Source: Ligula intestinalis (Eukaryota; Platyhelminthes; Cestoda; Diphyllobothriidea; Diphyllobothriidae). From it: 64,000 nt of DNA. This document shows, piece after piece, positions 54,560 through 64,000 of the stretch. Each line of letters starts with the position of its first letter. Position 1 is the stretch's first letter. The position numbers were made by a program, and so were the translations under genes. Where the stretch lies: assembly GCA_036362985.1 (NCBI GenBank), contig JAYGXS010000005.1, positions 11,137,853 to 11,201,852 of the forward strand, in the 5' to 3' direction. Below the pieces are notes generated by a model, which was given only the letters and a program-made list of their open reading frames with translations, was not told the DNA's origin and searched no databases.

Positions 54560-55080
54560 TGATGAAGATCTTTTCCTAACGATTTTCAGAACACTGATTT
54601 GGCCGCATATGGAATATGCCATAGAAGCCTGGAGACTGTAGACAGCTGAAGCTCAAGATAGTTTCGAGAGAATACAAAAACGAGCCAGAAAAATATTAAG
54701 GCTCAAAGCTCCTTACCATGTACAGCCCGCGTAAGAAACCTTTATCTGTTCTCTCGATTTAAAGGCAACTTTGCGGTGATCTCCTGCAACCTTTCCGCAC
54801 AGTCAAGGGATTGGATTTGCCAATACAAGCGAACATCCGTGCCTGGTGTTTGGGGAATGTTTTGAATTTGCTACAATGAGGAGACTCCGATGTCGCCCGT
54901 TTAAACTATGATTTCAGCCGAGGAAGCTAGAATGCATCAGTTCTCCATCTCTGTTAGACAGGTTAAGCCACGGTGTGCCCTACTCGCATATGTTATCACG
55001 TCATCCTCGCTAGAATGCTTTGTAACAACCTTGACAGATACTGATGCGAAAATGAATCCAAACCAAGAGAGATTTAACTT
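54560..55080 (+). pseudogene. LINE-B relic, plus copy (C-terminus)
   Basis: FRTLIWPHMEYAIEAWRL near 54590 is the LVRPHLEYAIQAW word, followed by ERIQKRARKILRLKAPYH. Then come EFATMRRLRCRPFKL near 54860 and, in the frame at 54908, HQFSISVRQVKPRCALLAYV (family: FSQRVVNPWNALP). It points away from the minus copy at 53220-54300. Confidence 0.7.
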
Positions 55081-55199
55081 TACCCTTGATACTCTCGCCA
55101 AACGGTCACATTTTATAATCCATTGGAATGTTTGTAACCCAAATGATTACTTCGTCCACCCCACTTACTTTCATTTTGCGAATAAGGGATTTGACTAAA

Positions 55200-57985
55200 C
55201 CGAATCTACCAAAGTTATCCGTAACCTTTGAACTAAGAAGACTGTCGACAAGTAACACAAGTTTTTGTAACTATTTTGTGTTTTATGTGCATTTTCAATC
55301 GTAAACTGCTTTTTACATCAGGCGTTTCTTTATTTTAAAGTATGTTAGTCAATGACTTATTGTACTGAGTTTTACTAGGTTGTACTTGAAGTGCATGAAT
55401 TGAGTTAGTCACATTTGCCCATCGCGATTTTGAGTAGGTACTCTTAATTTTCACGCTATCAATCTCTCTTTCCCATTATTAAGTGCATTATTCTACCCAA
55501 AGCATTGAATTTTTATTTCTCAGATACGGATTTTATGTATTTCTATTACATTGTCTGTTGTAAGTAACAGCCAATTGACTGCTGTTTTAGTGGGTGGTCC
55601 GTTTCTCTCCTTGTAGAGGGGAATTCAAGCACTTGTTCACCAACTAAAGAGTCACTTTGCGTGGGGTTGTCAACTGTATCGGGCATATCCTCCAACTCTT
55701 TACTAGGCGCACAACACTCCCAGAATATAGCAAAACGGTGAATCCTATTACTACCTCAACAAGTTACGTAAGGGGCAATTGGAGAAGGGAAGAAACTCAT
55801 ACAACTAACGGGGACAACGGAGGAGAAAATGGTAGCTAATAATGTTATAGTTCACTCTGGAGGCTGCAATGGTAAAATATTCACTTCGACCGATTCCGTC
55901 GCGTTTGCAACTGAAGGGTAGCGAAAAACAACACTTCAATTACTCGCTCGAAAGAGAATTTTTAACCGAGTCACGCCCCAATTCCTTTGTGCGTCTTTAC
56001 ATTATTTGCAGTTTGAATTATATAATATTGAGCAACAAGACTTATATTTAGAATAATCTGCGAGCCAGTTGTTATGGGGCGTTTAAACGCTCCGTTATGT
56101 ACCGCATTAACTATATTTATACTGAGACGGGTGTTGATAGGCGGCTTCTTCTCACTTTACTTTCATGTAACCTTAGGCCAAGTCCTCCGTTAAGAGTAGA
56201 TATGAGATCAAAGATTTCAGTAACGGCGTATGTTTGAATATGATAAGCTCCCGAATATTGGAGTGGATAAGAGTAACAAAGATCATATGGGTAAAATTGG
56301 AAACAAGGTTAAAAGTGGCGTTCTTACAACTCAATTTTTTTTGAGTTGATTCCTTGAAAGAAATCATCTCAGCATGTAGATTTGTAGTATGACTTTTCAA
56401 TTTTAGAATTCCTGCTTGCAATTTAATCAGAACGGAAGACGTACATTGGCGTCAATACAATTTTCTCGTTAGGTGCTCGAATCCTTTTGCAGGTCGGATC
56501 TTGTGTTACCGGCATCCCTAATCAAGACTAGGAAAATCTGTTTAGAGGGAGCCCGTATTTTATTTAAAATTCATCCTACCATCACGCAATCACGCATCTG
56601 TTCAGTTTCGTTGAAATAAATCGTTTGCCAGCCTTCCCGTTTAAGGTAATAGAACAATTTAGCTCATTTATTCTCAGCTTCGACTACGCGCCTTTCATCA
56701 GATCTTTTACACAGTTTTAACGAAAATTTCTAAAGCATGGGTGGGTATTATTATTTAAGGAAATTCATCGATCCCCACCAAAACTACCCTACTGTCCGTT
56801 TTTTTGGGAATATTTTTTGGGTACAAACAAGATTATTCGTTTCTTCTTCCAGGGAAAATTACCACTATCAACTTTTAGCGCCACCCTCATGGTCTTCCTT
56901 ATTAATAAGGTCGTAATCACTGTGGAAAGTCAATATTCGTTGGCGTTTCCCTTTTCCAAAAAATTGACAACTCAATGCTAAGGGTTACGTGGTTTGCGAT
57001 TTGCCTTCACAGCTCAATGTTGATGCCTTTCGCAACCAAGCGATTAAGTGCGATACACTGGTGAACTCTATTAACTAAGATGTCAAAGAATTGCTCCGTA
57101 TTGTTATTGGGCACTCGAAACACTGCAATCTGTCTGCCATCCGACAGGAGAATTTTTTAAGCAGGATTTGCTATCATTCTCAAATGGAACTTAGATCTAT
57201 ATCTTCACAAGCTAAAATAAATTTATGGACCGTCATTTTTTCAGCAGTTTTAACAAAAATTTCTGTAATTGCTAAAATAAATTGGCGCCTGCTGTTTGAA
57301 AATTTCACCTGAACTTACCAGATCTATATTTTGTTCAAAATTATTGTTTTTTTGTCCGAAACTTCTGCTTTGAGGTTTTGAATTTAGATTACTAATATCC
57401 ACATGTCCTGAAACCTGCAAATATTTTGTCCTCAGCAAAACAGGTTAAACTGTAGTTTTTATTTTTAAAAATTGATGAGATGACAATTAATTTTGTCGGC
57501 CCTTAGTGTCCTATTTTTCTTATTACGCCTCACGCACCTTATTCGCCACGCACCATGCGGAAAGTTTTGGTGTCAGCATTGAATACGTTTTCTTTATTGC
57601 ATACAGTTATGTGGTCTGGAGATGCTGGAATGCTTAGGCCGTGACAATCCTTTTCTGGCTCTTATCAAAAAACAAGAAACCATCGACTGTGGAAGTCAAG
57701 TTTCCATGCATGTTATAGTTTCTCCTCCTTTGTAGGACCCTATAGCAAGTTAACATCGTCCAGTTGGGACGCCTTTTAAGGCAATAGGTCTTGAATGAGG
57801 ACAGCGAAGAATTTACAGTACGGATAAAACACCAAACGTCAAAGTAGGTCTAATTTTAAGCCGTCAAGCGTTGGCTGATTTTCGTCGTGGTTTGCAGTAT
57901 GCAATTACGAGGCGATTTTAATGTTTGTTTTGGTACTAGGTGTGGCTTTCGATATTTGTGTTCGCAGTAACTCCAGAGGTAATCC
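55200..57985. other. AT-rich non-coding stretch
   Basis: No family signature or RNA gene is seen. Two similar words (CAGTTTTAACGAAAATTTCT at about 56713 and CAGTTTTAACAAAAATTTCT at about 57244) hint at a small dispersed repeat. Confidence 0.5.
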
Positions 57986-57989
57986 GAGT

Positions 57990-58213
57990 ACTTACTTGTA
58001 CTCGATAGGGCTGTGATCATGCCTGATCTAGCGGGCCTCAGTAATGTCATAGACAGTATCGCTCTACGCATGACGATTAGCGTCAGCAGCTCTTGAAATT
58101 TCCACGCATTCTTTTCTCCATCGACGGAGACCAAAATCAAAGTTCCAAGAACCGCTTCCATGTGTCGGCAAACGGTGTCGACTGAACTCTTCAGTTGCCC
58201 CCCCCCTCTTCGA
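57990..58213 (-). pseudogene. RTE C-terminal fragment with its own tail
   Basis: On the minus strand GLRRWRKECVEISRAADANR and KRGGATEEFSRHR equal the RTE end words (RRGGQLKTW, the last helix and the DI.EAR block). It ends near CGAGTACAAGTA at 57990, an element-type tail. It directly abuts the tail of the next RTE, so one inserted at the tail of the other, or both share an insertion hotspot. Confidence 0.7.
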
Positions 58214-58243
58214 CTTGTACTTACTTGTACTTGTACTTGTAAC
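58214..58243. repeat. (ACAAGT)n tail of the RTE element
   Basis: On the minus strand ACAAGT units follow the ORF stop within a few bases. Very short 3' UTRs ending in simple repeats are typical of RTE elements. Confidence 0.8.
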
Positions 58244-58248
58244 GGCAT

Positions 58249-61200
58249 TCACCTCGGGCGGGTTGAGCCGGCATCAGTTTTGACGTTGACTGCATCATGA
58301 ATCACAGCTGTCCAGGCGCGTCGATCTTGCGCCTGTTCACACGAGAGCACCATCCATTCAAGGTTCCACTGGCGTAGGCCGTAGACGCATGGGCCGGAAA
58401 CTGACGACAGATCCTGCTTGACCGTTGCTGCCCAAGTTTTCAGCTGCCCGCCGCGACGTTTGCGCCAGGTGGGGGGAGGCGTCGCCACAAGCAGGTCACG
58501 AATCAGCTCACCATCATCACGCCGGGACGCATGCCCGAACCACCGAAGTCGTCTCTGAAGCAGGAGTGGAGGAAGAGCGTCCAGGTGACAGCGTCGGCGG
58601 AGATCGGAGCAGCGAATTCGGTCGACACGTCGGTGACGAAGGATGCGGCGTAGGCAGTCATTGTCAAACACCTCAAGGCGCCTCATGTCCTCAACACGCA
58701 TAGGCCATGTCTCTCCGCCATAGAGTAGGATAGATCGAACCACTGCTTGGTAAACACGGGACTTTGTGCGTAGTGATATTTCCCTTCTATTCCATAGAGG
58801 AGCGCACAGTCGGTAGAAGGCAGATCGGGCACGGTTGACGCGTGATACAACCTCGTCGACACCTTGACCCGTTTCCGTGACCAAAGAGCCCAAGTATCTA
58901 AACGAGTCGACCTTTTCGAGAGGAGCGCCGTCGAGAACAATAGGAGTGACAGATGTAGGGGGCACACAGGAGAGCATGACTTGGGTCTTAGTCGCGTTTA
59001 GGCGTAATCCGATGGATCGGGCACGCTCATTAACCTTGTCCAACGCCTGCTGAACTGCATTACAGTTGTCGCCAAAGAGGACGACGTCATCAGCATACGC
59101 CAAGTCAGTCACCCATTTCGAGCGATCAAACTGCACTCCCGGGAAGTCATCCAGTGCTTTGGTCATGATCCAGTCCACCGCATAGTTGAACAGGGTTGGT
59201 GAAAGGGCACAACCTTGGCGGACGCCCGTCCTGACGCTAAAGGCTTCCGTGTCACCGTTCTGCGTCCTCACCCGTGTGGAAGTGCCACGATAGTATGCCT
59301 GCATGAGATTGAGAAGCTTAGGTGGTAGGCCGTCCGTCCTCATTATGTTCCACAGCGAACTGCGATCAACAGAGTCAAATGCGGCAGCAAAGTCGATGAA
59401 GCATAGAACAGTGGGTTGTTGGTGACCCCATCTCAGTTCCAGTACACGGCGGAGATTGAAGATCTGGTCGGTGCAGCCACGACCTGGTCGAAATCCACTC
59501 TGGTTTGGGCGGGTGCGCTGGTCTCTCGCAGTTTGGAAACGTTTGAGAAGAAGAGACGTGAATGTTTTCGCCGCTACATCGATAAGGCTAAGGCCTCTGT
59601 AATTTCTACACACTCGTCTGTCGCCTTTTTTAAACAAGGGGAGGATCACTGCTTTTCTCCAGTCAGAGGGCACAACTTCGCTGTCCCATATCTTGGCAAA
59701 TATTTGTTGTAGCCAGGGCCCAATAACCTCGGGTGCACATTTAAAGAGCTCCGGCGGGTGGTCATCCTCACCAGGTGCCTTGTTGCTGCGTAGCCTCAAG
59801 AGAATGGAGACAACTTCCTCTACACTAGGTGGCTCTGTGTTGCACTGATACAGATGGTGGGGATCGTCCGCATTGGGCGACAGGTCAGACATCACAGGGG
59901 GATCATGGTTAAGGTGGTCACAGAAATGCTCGCGCTATCTCTCTAACCGGTCATCGATCTTAGTGATGACAGCACCGTTGCGATCCAGTAAAGTCTCGGT
60001 GGTGTTCCCCGAACCTCTGCTGGCCTGCTTTAAGAGTCGGTAGAGCTTGTGGGTGTCACCTCTGGTAGCTGCTCGCTCCGTTTCCGTGGCAAAGTCGCTC
60101 CAGTAGGCGTTCCTATCGGCTCGGATGGCCCTTGTCGTTTGGCGCCGCAGCTCTCTGTAAGTGGGGGAGCCAGTGAGTCTGGCTCGGCCGGCCTCCTCAG
60201 CTAACTCAAGCGTGGGTCTAGTGATCCAGTCGCGATGTCGCCGTCGGGTTTTTCCCAGATGGGTGTATGCCAGCTCTGACATCGCGGCCTTCAGGGACTG
60301 CCACGCGGGCTCTGGGTCCGCTCGGGCGTCAGGGTACAGGCCGTCAAAACGGTTCTGGAGTGCTAAGTGGAAGGCGTCGCCAGCAGAGGACTTCAGCTTT
60401 GCAACATCGATCCGCTGTGGTCGGGAGGGTCTGTGAATAGCTCTCAAACGCAAGCGAAGGGTTGCCCGCTGTAGGACATGGTCCGATGCATGAGCGTTTC
60501 CTGTATCAGCACCGCTGTAGGCTCAACAATCCAAGACCGAGCTGGCCCAGCGTGCTCGGACAAGGATATGATCTATTTGGGCCTGGGTATGCCCGTCATT
60601 TGAGTACCAAGTGACAAGGTGGTGGCGCGGATGATCAAAACGGGTGCTTGACACAACGAGGCGGTTAGACGATGCGAAGTTGACAAGGCGCTCACCGTTG
60701 GCACACTGCGCTCCGACAGCAAATTTGCCTAGCACATGACGGGTTCCAGCGTCACACACACCTGGTCGGGCGTTCCAGTCACCGGCAATGACGAGTAGAT
60801 CGCTTCTTGCGATGCGGTCAACTGTTCGCTGGAGGTCACCGTAGAAGTCATTTTTTATGCTGTCATCAGCAGCCAGAGTAGGCGCATGTACCGAGATGAT
60901 GGAAACGTTGACTGGGGCACTTTTCAAACGGACCCAAGCGATCCGCGGTGAGACAGCCTCCCACTCTAGCAGACTCGAGTGAAATTCATCGGCCAAAGCT
61001 ATAGCGACACCATACAGTCCAGAGTTGTCGGACACACCACTGTGGTAGAGATGGTACGCAGAGTCAGTTCTTGGTACTTGCAGCAGTTTGTGGCCAGTGC
61101 CAGGTAGGCGGACCTCAGAGAGACACGCCACACCAACACGGTATTCAGAAAGGGATTTGGCTGTTAACAGTTGGGCGCCGTCATCCCTCAAAGTTTGAAC

Positions 61201-61362
61201 ATTCCAGCCTGCAATTCGCAATCCGGCATCAGCTCGCAGATTTAACACCCGTCCCGCGATGCCAAGAGGATGGGGCGCGTCGGTTCCCGCGGACGCCGTA
61301 GCAGATATCGTATGTTGCGTATAGTTGTGATTCATGAAAGTGTAGAAAGTCAAGAAAGTCAA
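58249..61362 (-). pseudogene. RTE-type LINE, near-intact ORF (endonuclease + reverse transcriptase)
   Basis: One reading frame of 1037 codons is interrupted only by a TGA at 60523 and a TAG at 59935; both could be single transitions (CGA to TGA, TGG to TAG). Endonuclease motifs: IAGWNVQTL, CLSEVRLPGTG, VHAPTLA, VIAGDWNARPG and IDHILVRARW. RT motifs: RSNKAPGEDDHPPELFK, VILPLFKKGDR, CRNYRGLSLID, SGFRPGRGCTDQI, CFIDFAAAFDSVDR, VRQGCALSPTLFNYAVDWI, LAYADDVVLFGD and LRLNATKTQVM, with FRYLGSLVTE and RRLRWFGHASR behind. All catalytic Asp residues are present. The protein would nick DNA and copy element RNA in the nucleus. Length and order fit a complete RTE. It is the youngest-looking element in the window. 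Confidence 0.92.
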
Positions 61363-61430
61363 TTCCGTGTTTCGTGGAGAAAAGGGGATTGGCGCTAGGT
61401 CCCCGGTCTTGCTCCCCTACCAGAGCCCCG

Positions 61431-62514
61431 TTAGCCAAGCAAAAGCAAGTTTCCGGCGCGCACCAGCTTGGAGGTGGGGTTGGATTTTATCCAGGTGGGT
61501 TGTGGCGCCAGATCGAGGGCAGTAAAGCGAAGTTCATGAGGTGGACGACAGCGAAGGCACCCAAACCACCTCAATCGCCTTATTCGAATGGCCTGAGATA
61601 TTCTCGCCATACTGTCGCAGCCGGTGCGGACTGTCTTTTTTGAGATTAATTCGGTATACTTCACTGGAAGGATGGGCCTCAGGCAACTATGGCCAAATAT
61701 CTCTAATTTGTGCTCACATTGAATGCTCAAAGTGCACATCATATCCACAGAAGAGGGTTGATTAGATGGATGCACGGTAGACACGGGTCTTTGTGGCGAT
61801 TCAAATGTCACCTCGGTTCTATAAAGACTTTCAGGGGATTTAGAAAACCTGGCTCGCTGCATTGATTCGGAATACAATGTCGTTCTTACTATGCCTATTC
61901 GGCAGTAGCCTTGTCCCAAGGTATTTAAAGTTGTCTACTTTACGAGGAAGTCTTCAAAATAACTCCTACAGCCGCGAGCAAAAGTCTTCCTTACATTGCT
62001 GTTCAGCAGCTGCTTTTTGTTGCATAAAAAGAGGCGCCTGAGATCTCCGTAAAGTGATCCTTTAGTTTAACTTAAGCCGTCCGGTCATTGACTACTTTCT
62101 ATGCTAGTAGTGCGCAATTTGCTTTCTACGAGAATGCAATAGCCACATATTAACTACCAAAACAGTCGCATAGGCCACTTTGATACAGAGTGAAGAGAAA
62201 ATCGGCTCCCGGTTTTTTTTTTCTCGGGCGTCTGAGTCAGGGATTTGGACTTCGGATAGGCAACAAAAATCCACGTCGTATTGATGAAGACAGCGCTCTG
62301 TCAGACTTTGCGTATCAGGTTCCAGAAGTGCTCGCACATTCCAGCATTCACTACTAAGAGTCGGTTCCTGGTTGAGTAGTTCAGCTCGCATACTTTCTGC
62401 CTGTACCACTGGACAAAGGTTGCGGAGCGCATCGGTTCCTGTGGACGCCGTAGCTCGGATCATAGTATCGTAATTAGAAGTGTTTCTGAAGGATCTTGGG
62501 GGTTTCGAATACAA
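61431..62514 (-). pseudogene. RTE-2 relic: endonuclease start joined to C-terminus, middle deleted
   Basis: Down the minus strand, 62514-62214 encodes the N-terminus (ATASTGTDALRNLCPV, SECWNVRALLEP, DVDFCCLSEVQIPDS). Then at about 62050-61920 come a GDLR word and VDNFKYLGQG, and at 61560-61440 RRLRWFGCLRCRPPHELRF. The central endonuclease and most of the RT are missing. The younger RTE at 58249 lies just downstream. Confidence 0.72.
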
Positions 62515-62529
62515 GCGAATTCCTAGCTG

Positions 62530-62720
62530 CCGCTTTGATTGTCCGAGATTGTCTCATCTAGCAGTTTGGCCCAAGAACATTACCACAAAGCAACGATGGC
62601 AAGCAAACTTATTTAATGGCAGTTCACGGTCGCCATGTCGCAGTGCCATCGTAGGAACTTACGGTATTTTATAACGCAGTCGATGCGCCGGACCTTAACC
62701 CTCCGTGCCCTGATAGCACT
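62530..62720 (-). mobile_element. RTE-2 5' UTR
   Basis: It directly precedes the RTE-2 N-terminal frame. GGTCCGGCGCATCGACTGCG, TTATAAAATACCG and CTGCTAGATGAGACAATCTC on the minus strand match the fragment at 8805-8940 in order, which marks it as part of the element. Confidence 0.55.
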
Positions 62721-63075
62721 GTCGCTGCTGGTCCGTGACTGTTTATTCGTCAGACCTAGAAGCTAAACTTCGCTGAAGGCCGTTCCACTATCCGTCACAT
62801 GTGGACGCGCCAGATAATCAGCAAGTAGGCCAATGGATAACCCGCCTTCCGAATACCTGCTATTGATAAGGGTAGCATAGTGAACGTAAAATATGGTTAT
62901 GGCGTGGGCTCGTGAATGCAAAAAGATTCGTGACTGACTCGACTGTCAGTAGGAGATGTCAGCTAAAAAACAAAACTGAAAATTGGGAAAACCGCAAGGG
63001 TACTTGACTACCGCTGTCTGATGATCATCCTTCGAGTGAATTAACCTAACTTTGTCTCAACTGATACGGTCCGTC
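62721..63075. other. Non-coding stretch
   Basis: Nothing recognisable between RTE fragments. Confidence 0.5.
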
Positions 63076-63079
63076 TTCG

Positions 63080-63420
63080 CTGCGACAGTATCCCGAGGTT
63101 ATCGCAGGCCATCCAAGGAATAGGACTGAGGTGCATTGGGCACGTTCGCCGTTGTCTGCTTCACGAGCTTCATTATGCTGCATTCGGTCCAGCTCCGCAA
63201 TCAACCTGAGGACGTCAAAGAGGAGGGCAAATCAAGATACCGTTCGTCAAGACAGGAAGGTGGTTCTTGAACCTTCAGTTTTCGGCCTCCGTCGCGGGAG
63301 AAGAGAATGAATGGAGCTTTGCAAACCCGTTGCCGCTAATCGATTACAATTGTCACGCGTGGAGAGGTACCGTCTGCGAAATGATTGAAGTCGGCTAGAT
63401 CATGCGCTCGAAAATTATTC
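63080..63420 (+). pseudogene. RTE-2 C-terminal fragment, plus strand
   Basis: LRCIGHVRR, LLHELHYAAFGPAPQS, RQRGGQIKIPFVKTGRWF and FSASVAGEENEWSFANPLPL, then NCHAWRGTVCEMIEVG, follow the order of the RTE C-terminus. The fragment matches the palindrome spacer at 48230-48480. Frameshifts and a stop are present. Confidence 0.72.
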
Positions 63421-63780
63421 ATCCTTGAGGGCAGCGTTTGGCGTACTTTAATATCACTAGACAGTCCTTTTATACTTAAGGTTGGGAAGACCAAATAACT
63501 GCGGCTCGATGTTCCATGTTGATAGCGGGTGTTTTTACGTCGATAAATGAAGGGATATTATTCGAGGCAGAATAGGTATTCAAAGGACTTAAATAACCAG
63601 ATATACAAATTAACTGTCGCCTTGGGAGAAAACCCGTTGTTATCAAACCGCTGGGACGCAATTCAGTGGATACTGACAATTGTTGGCCAGCGGCATTTGT
63701 ACTTGGTACAACTGTCATCATGCCCATCCTAGCCAGCCCCAATGGAGCTGCGTTTTTACCTCTCCACGCCAACAGTTTGG
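63421..63780. other. Unassigned sequence
   Basis: Overlapping frames on both strands (63476-63772, 63547-63732) show no recognisable domain. Confidence 0.4.
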
Positions 63781-63784
63781 AGAG

Positions 63785-64000
63785 TTTGACTCATTTTCTC
63801 CTTCGAAGATGGAGGAAAATTGTTGAAGCTCAAATATCCGTTTCAATGTTTTGTCGAACTGCGTCGAGCCAGGTTTTCAGCTGGGTTTCTCTTCGACGTC
63901 TCCGGATAGGCAAAAATACTGGATCGAGGGTTGCAACACCGAACTCGTGTAGCGAACAACGAAGAACGTATCCAACTCGCCTTTGTTGACTTTCTTGAAC
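63785..64000 (-). pseudogene. RTE C-terminal fragment at the window edge
   Basis: On the minus strand RVGYVLRCSLHEFGVATLDP and RRRRETQLKTWLDAVRQNIE (one small shift) equal the RTE words RWFGHVLR, PPH and RGGQLKTW. The upstream part would lie beyond the window. Confidence 0.65.

Noticed and set aside
58425..60436. Plus-strand frames of 91-98 codons across the RTE element
   Set aside because: They are antisense to the continuous RTE frame, which carries all known motifs.
1..64000. CRISPR array, bacterial operon or prophage
   Set aside because: There are no regularly spaced short direct repeats and no bacterial genes; introns, LINEs and SINEs show a eukaryotic genome.

Overview
This is a eukaryotic, repeat-dominated window, most likely from a flatworm (Platyhelminthes). 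Three things suggest this: a CsRn1-type Ty3/gypsy element with a CHCC gag finger and a tRNA-Trp-like primer site, many RTE and CR1/jockey-type LINEs with Penelope-like GIY-YIG relics, and a host gene whose upstream introns are 31-34 nt while its downstream introns are 2.4-3.6 kb. The large genome, tRNA-headed SINEs and long AT-rich stretches would suit a diphyllobothriid-type cestode or a trematode, but the genus is a guess. Nothing looks bacterial: there are no operons, and most open frames are chance or transposon debris.

The one clear host gene is mitochondrial ribosomal protein uS9m (MRPS9), minus strand, 24294 down to 16039. Eight exons can be assembled with matching splice phases at every junction (about 333 residues, N-terminus not found). 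Its two large introns carry a TTTAGT-rich tract, a tRNA-derived SINE, a 334-bp MITE and an RTE fragment. Upstream and divergent, at 25533-27742, lies a decayed Tnp2/CACTA-like transposase gene on the plus strand, split by a CR1-type LINE tail.

Layout: 1-8100 is SINE-rich and otherwise non-coding, with a 490-bp foldback at 808-1296. 8540-12000 holds RTE scraps, a Penelope-like GIY-YIG fragment and a decayed LINE (family B). 12000-24300 is mostly unassigned sequence and then the MRPS9 gene. 24300-28400 holds the Tnp2-like relic and an inverted repeat. 30190-37622 is a plus-strand CR1-type LINE (family A) with a minus-strand copy of the same family inserted into its ORF1. 37650-39480 holds further Penelope and LINE relics. 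39620-43863 is a minus-strand CsRn1-like gypsy element with a 5' LTR. 44054-53030 is a giant near-palindrome (arms about 3.9 and 4.1 kb, spacer 942 bp); each arm carries a solo LTR related to the gypsy LTR, a 923-bp long-TIR element and RTE debris. 53220-55080 holds two oppositely oriented LINE-B relics. 57990-64000 contains an almost intact RTE element (1037 codons, only two nonsense codons) embedded in older RTE copies.

The transposon genes are not a cooperating pathway. They are layers of insertions whose order can partly be read: LINE A into LINE A, LINE A into the Tnp2-like gene, and a tRNA-like insertion in only one arm of the palindrome. All homology calls rest on reading motifs by eye; no database search was run.
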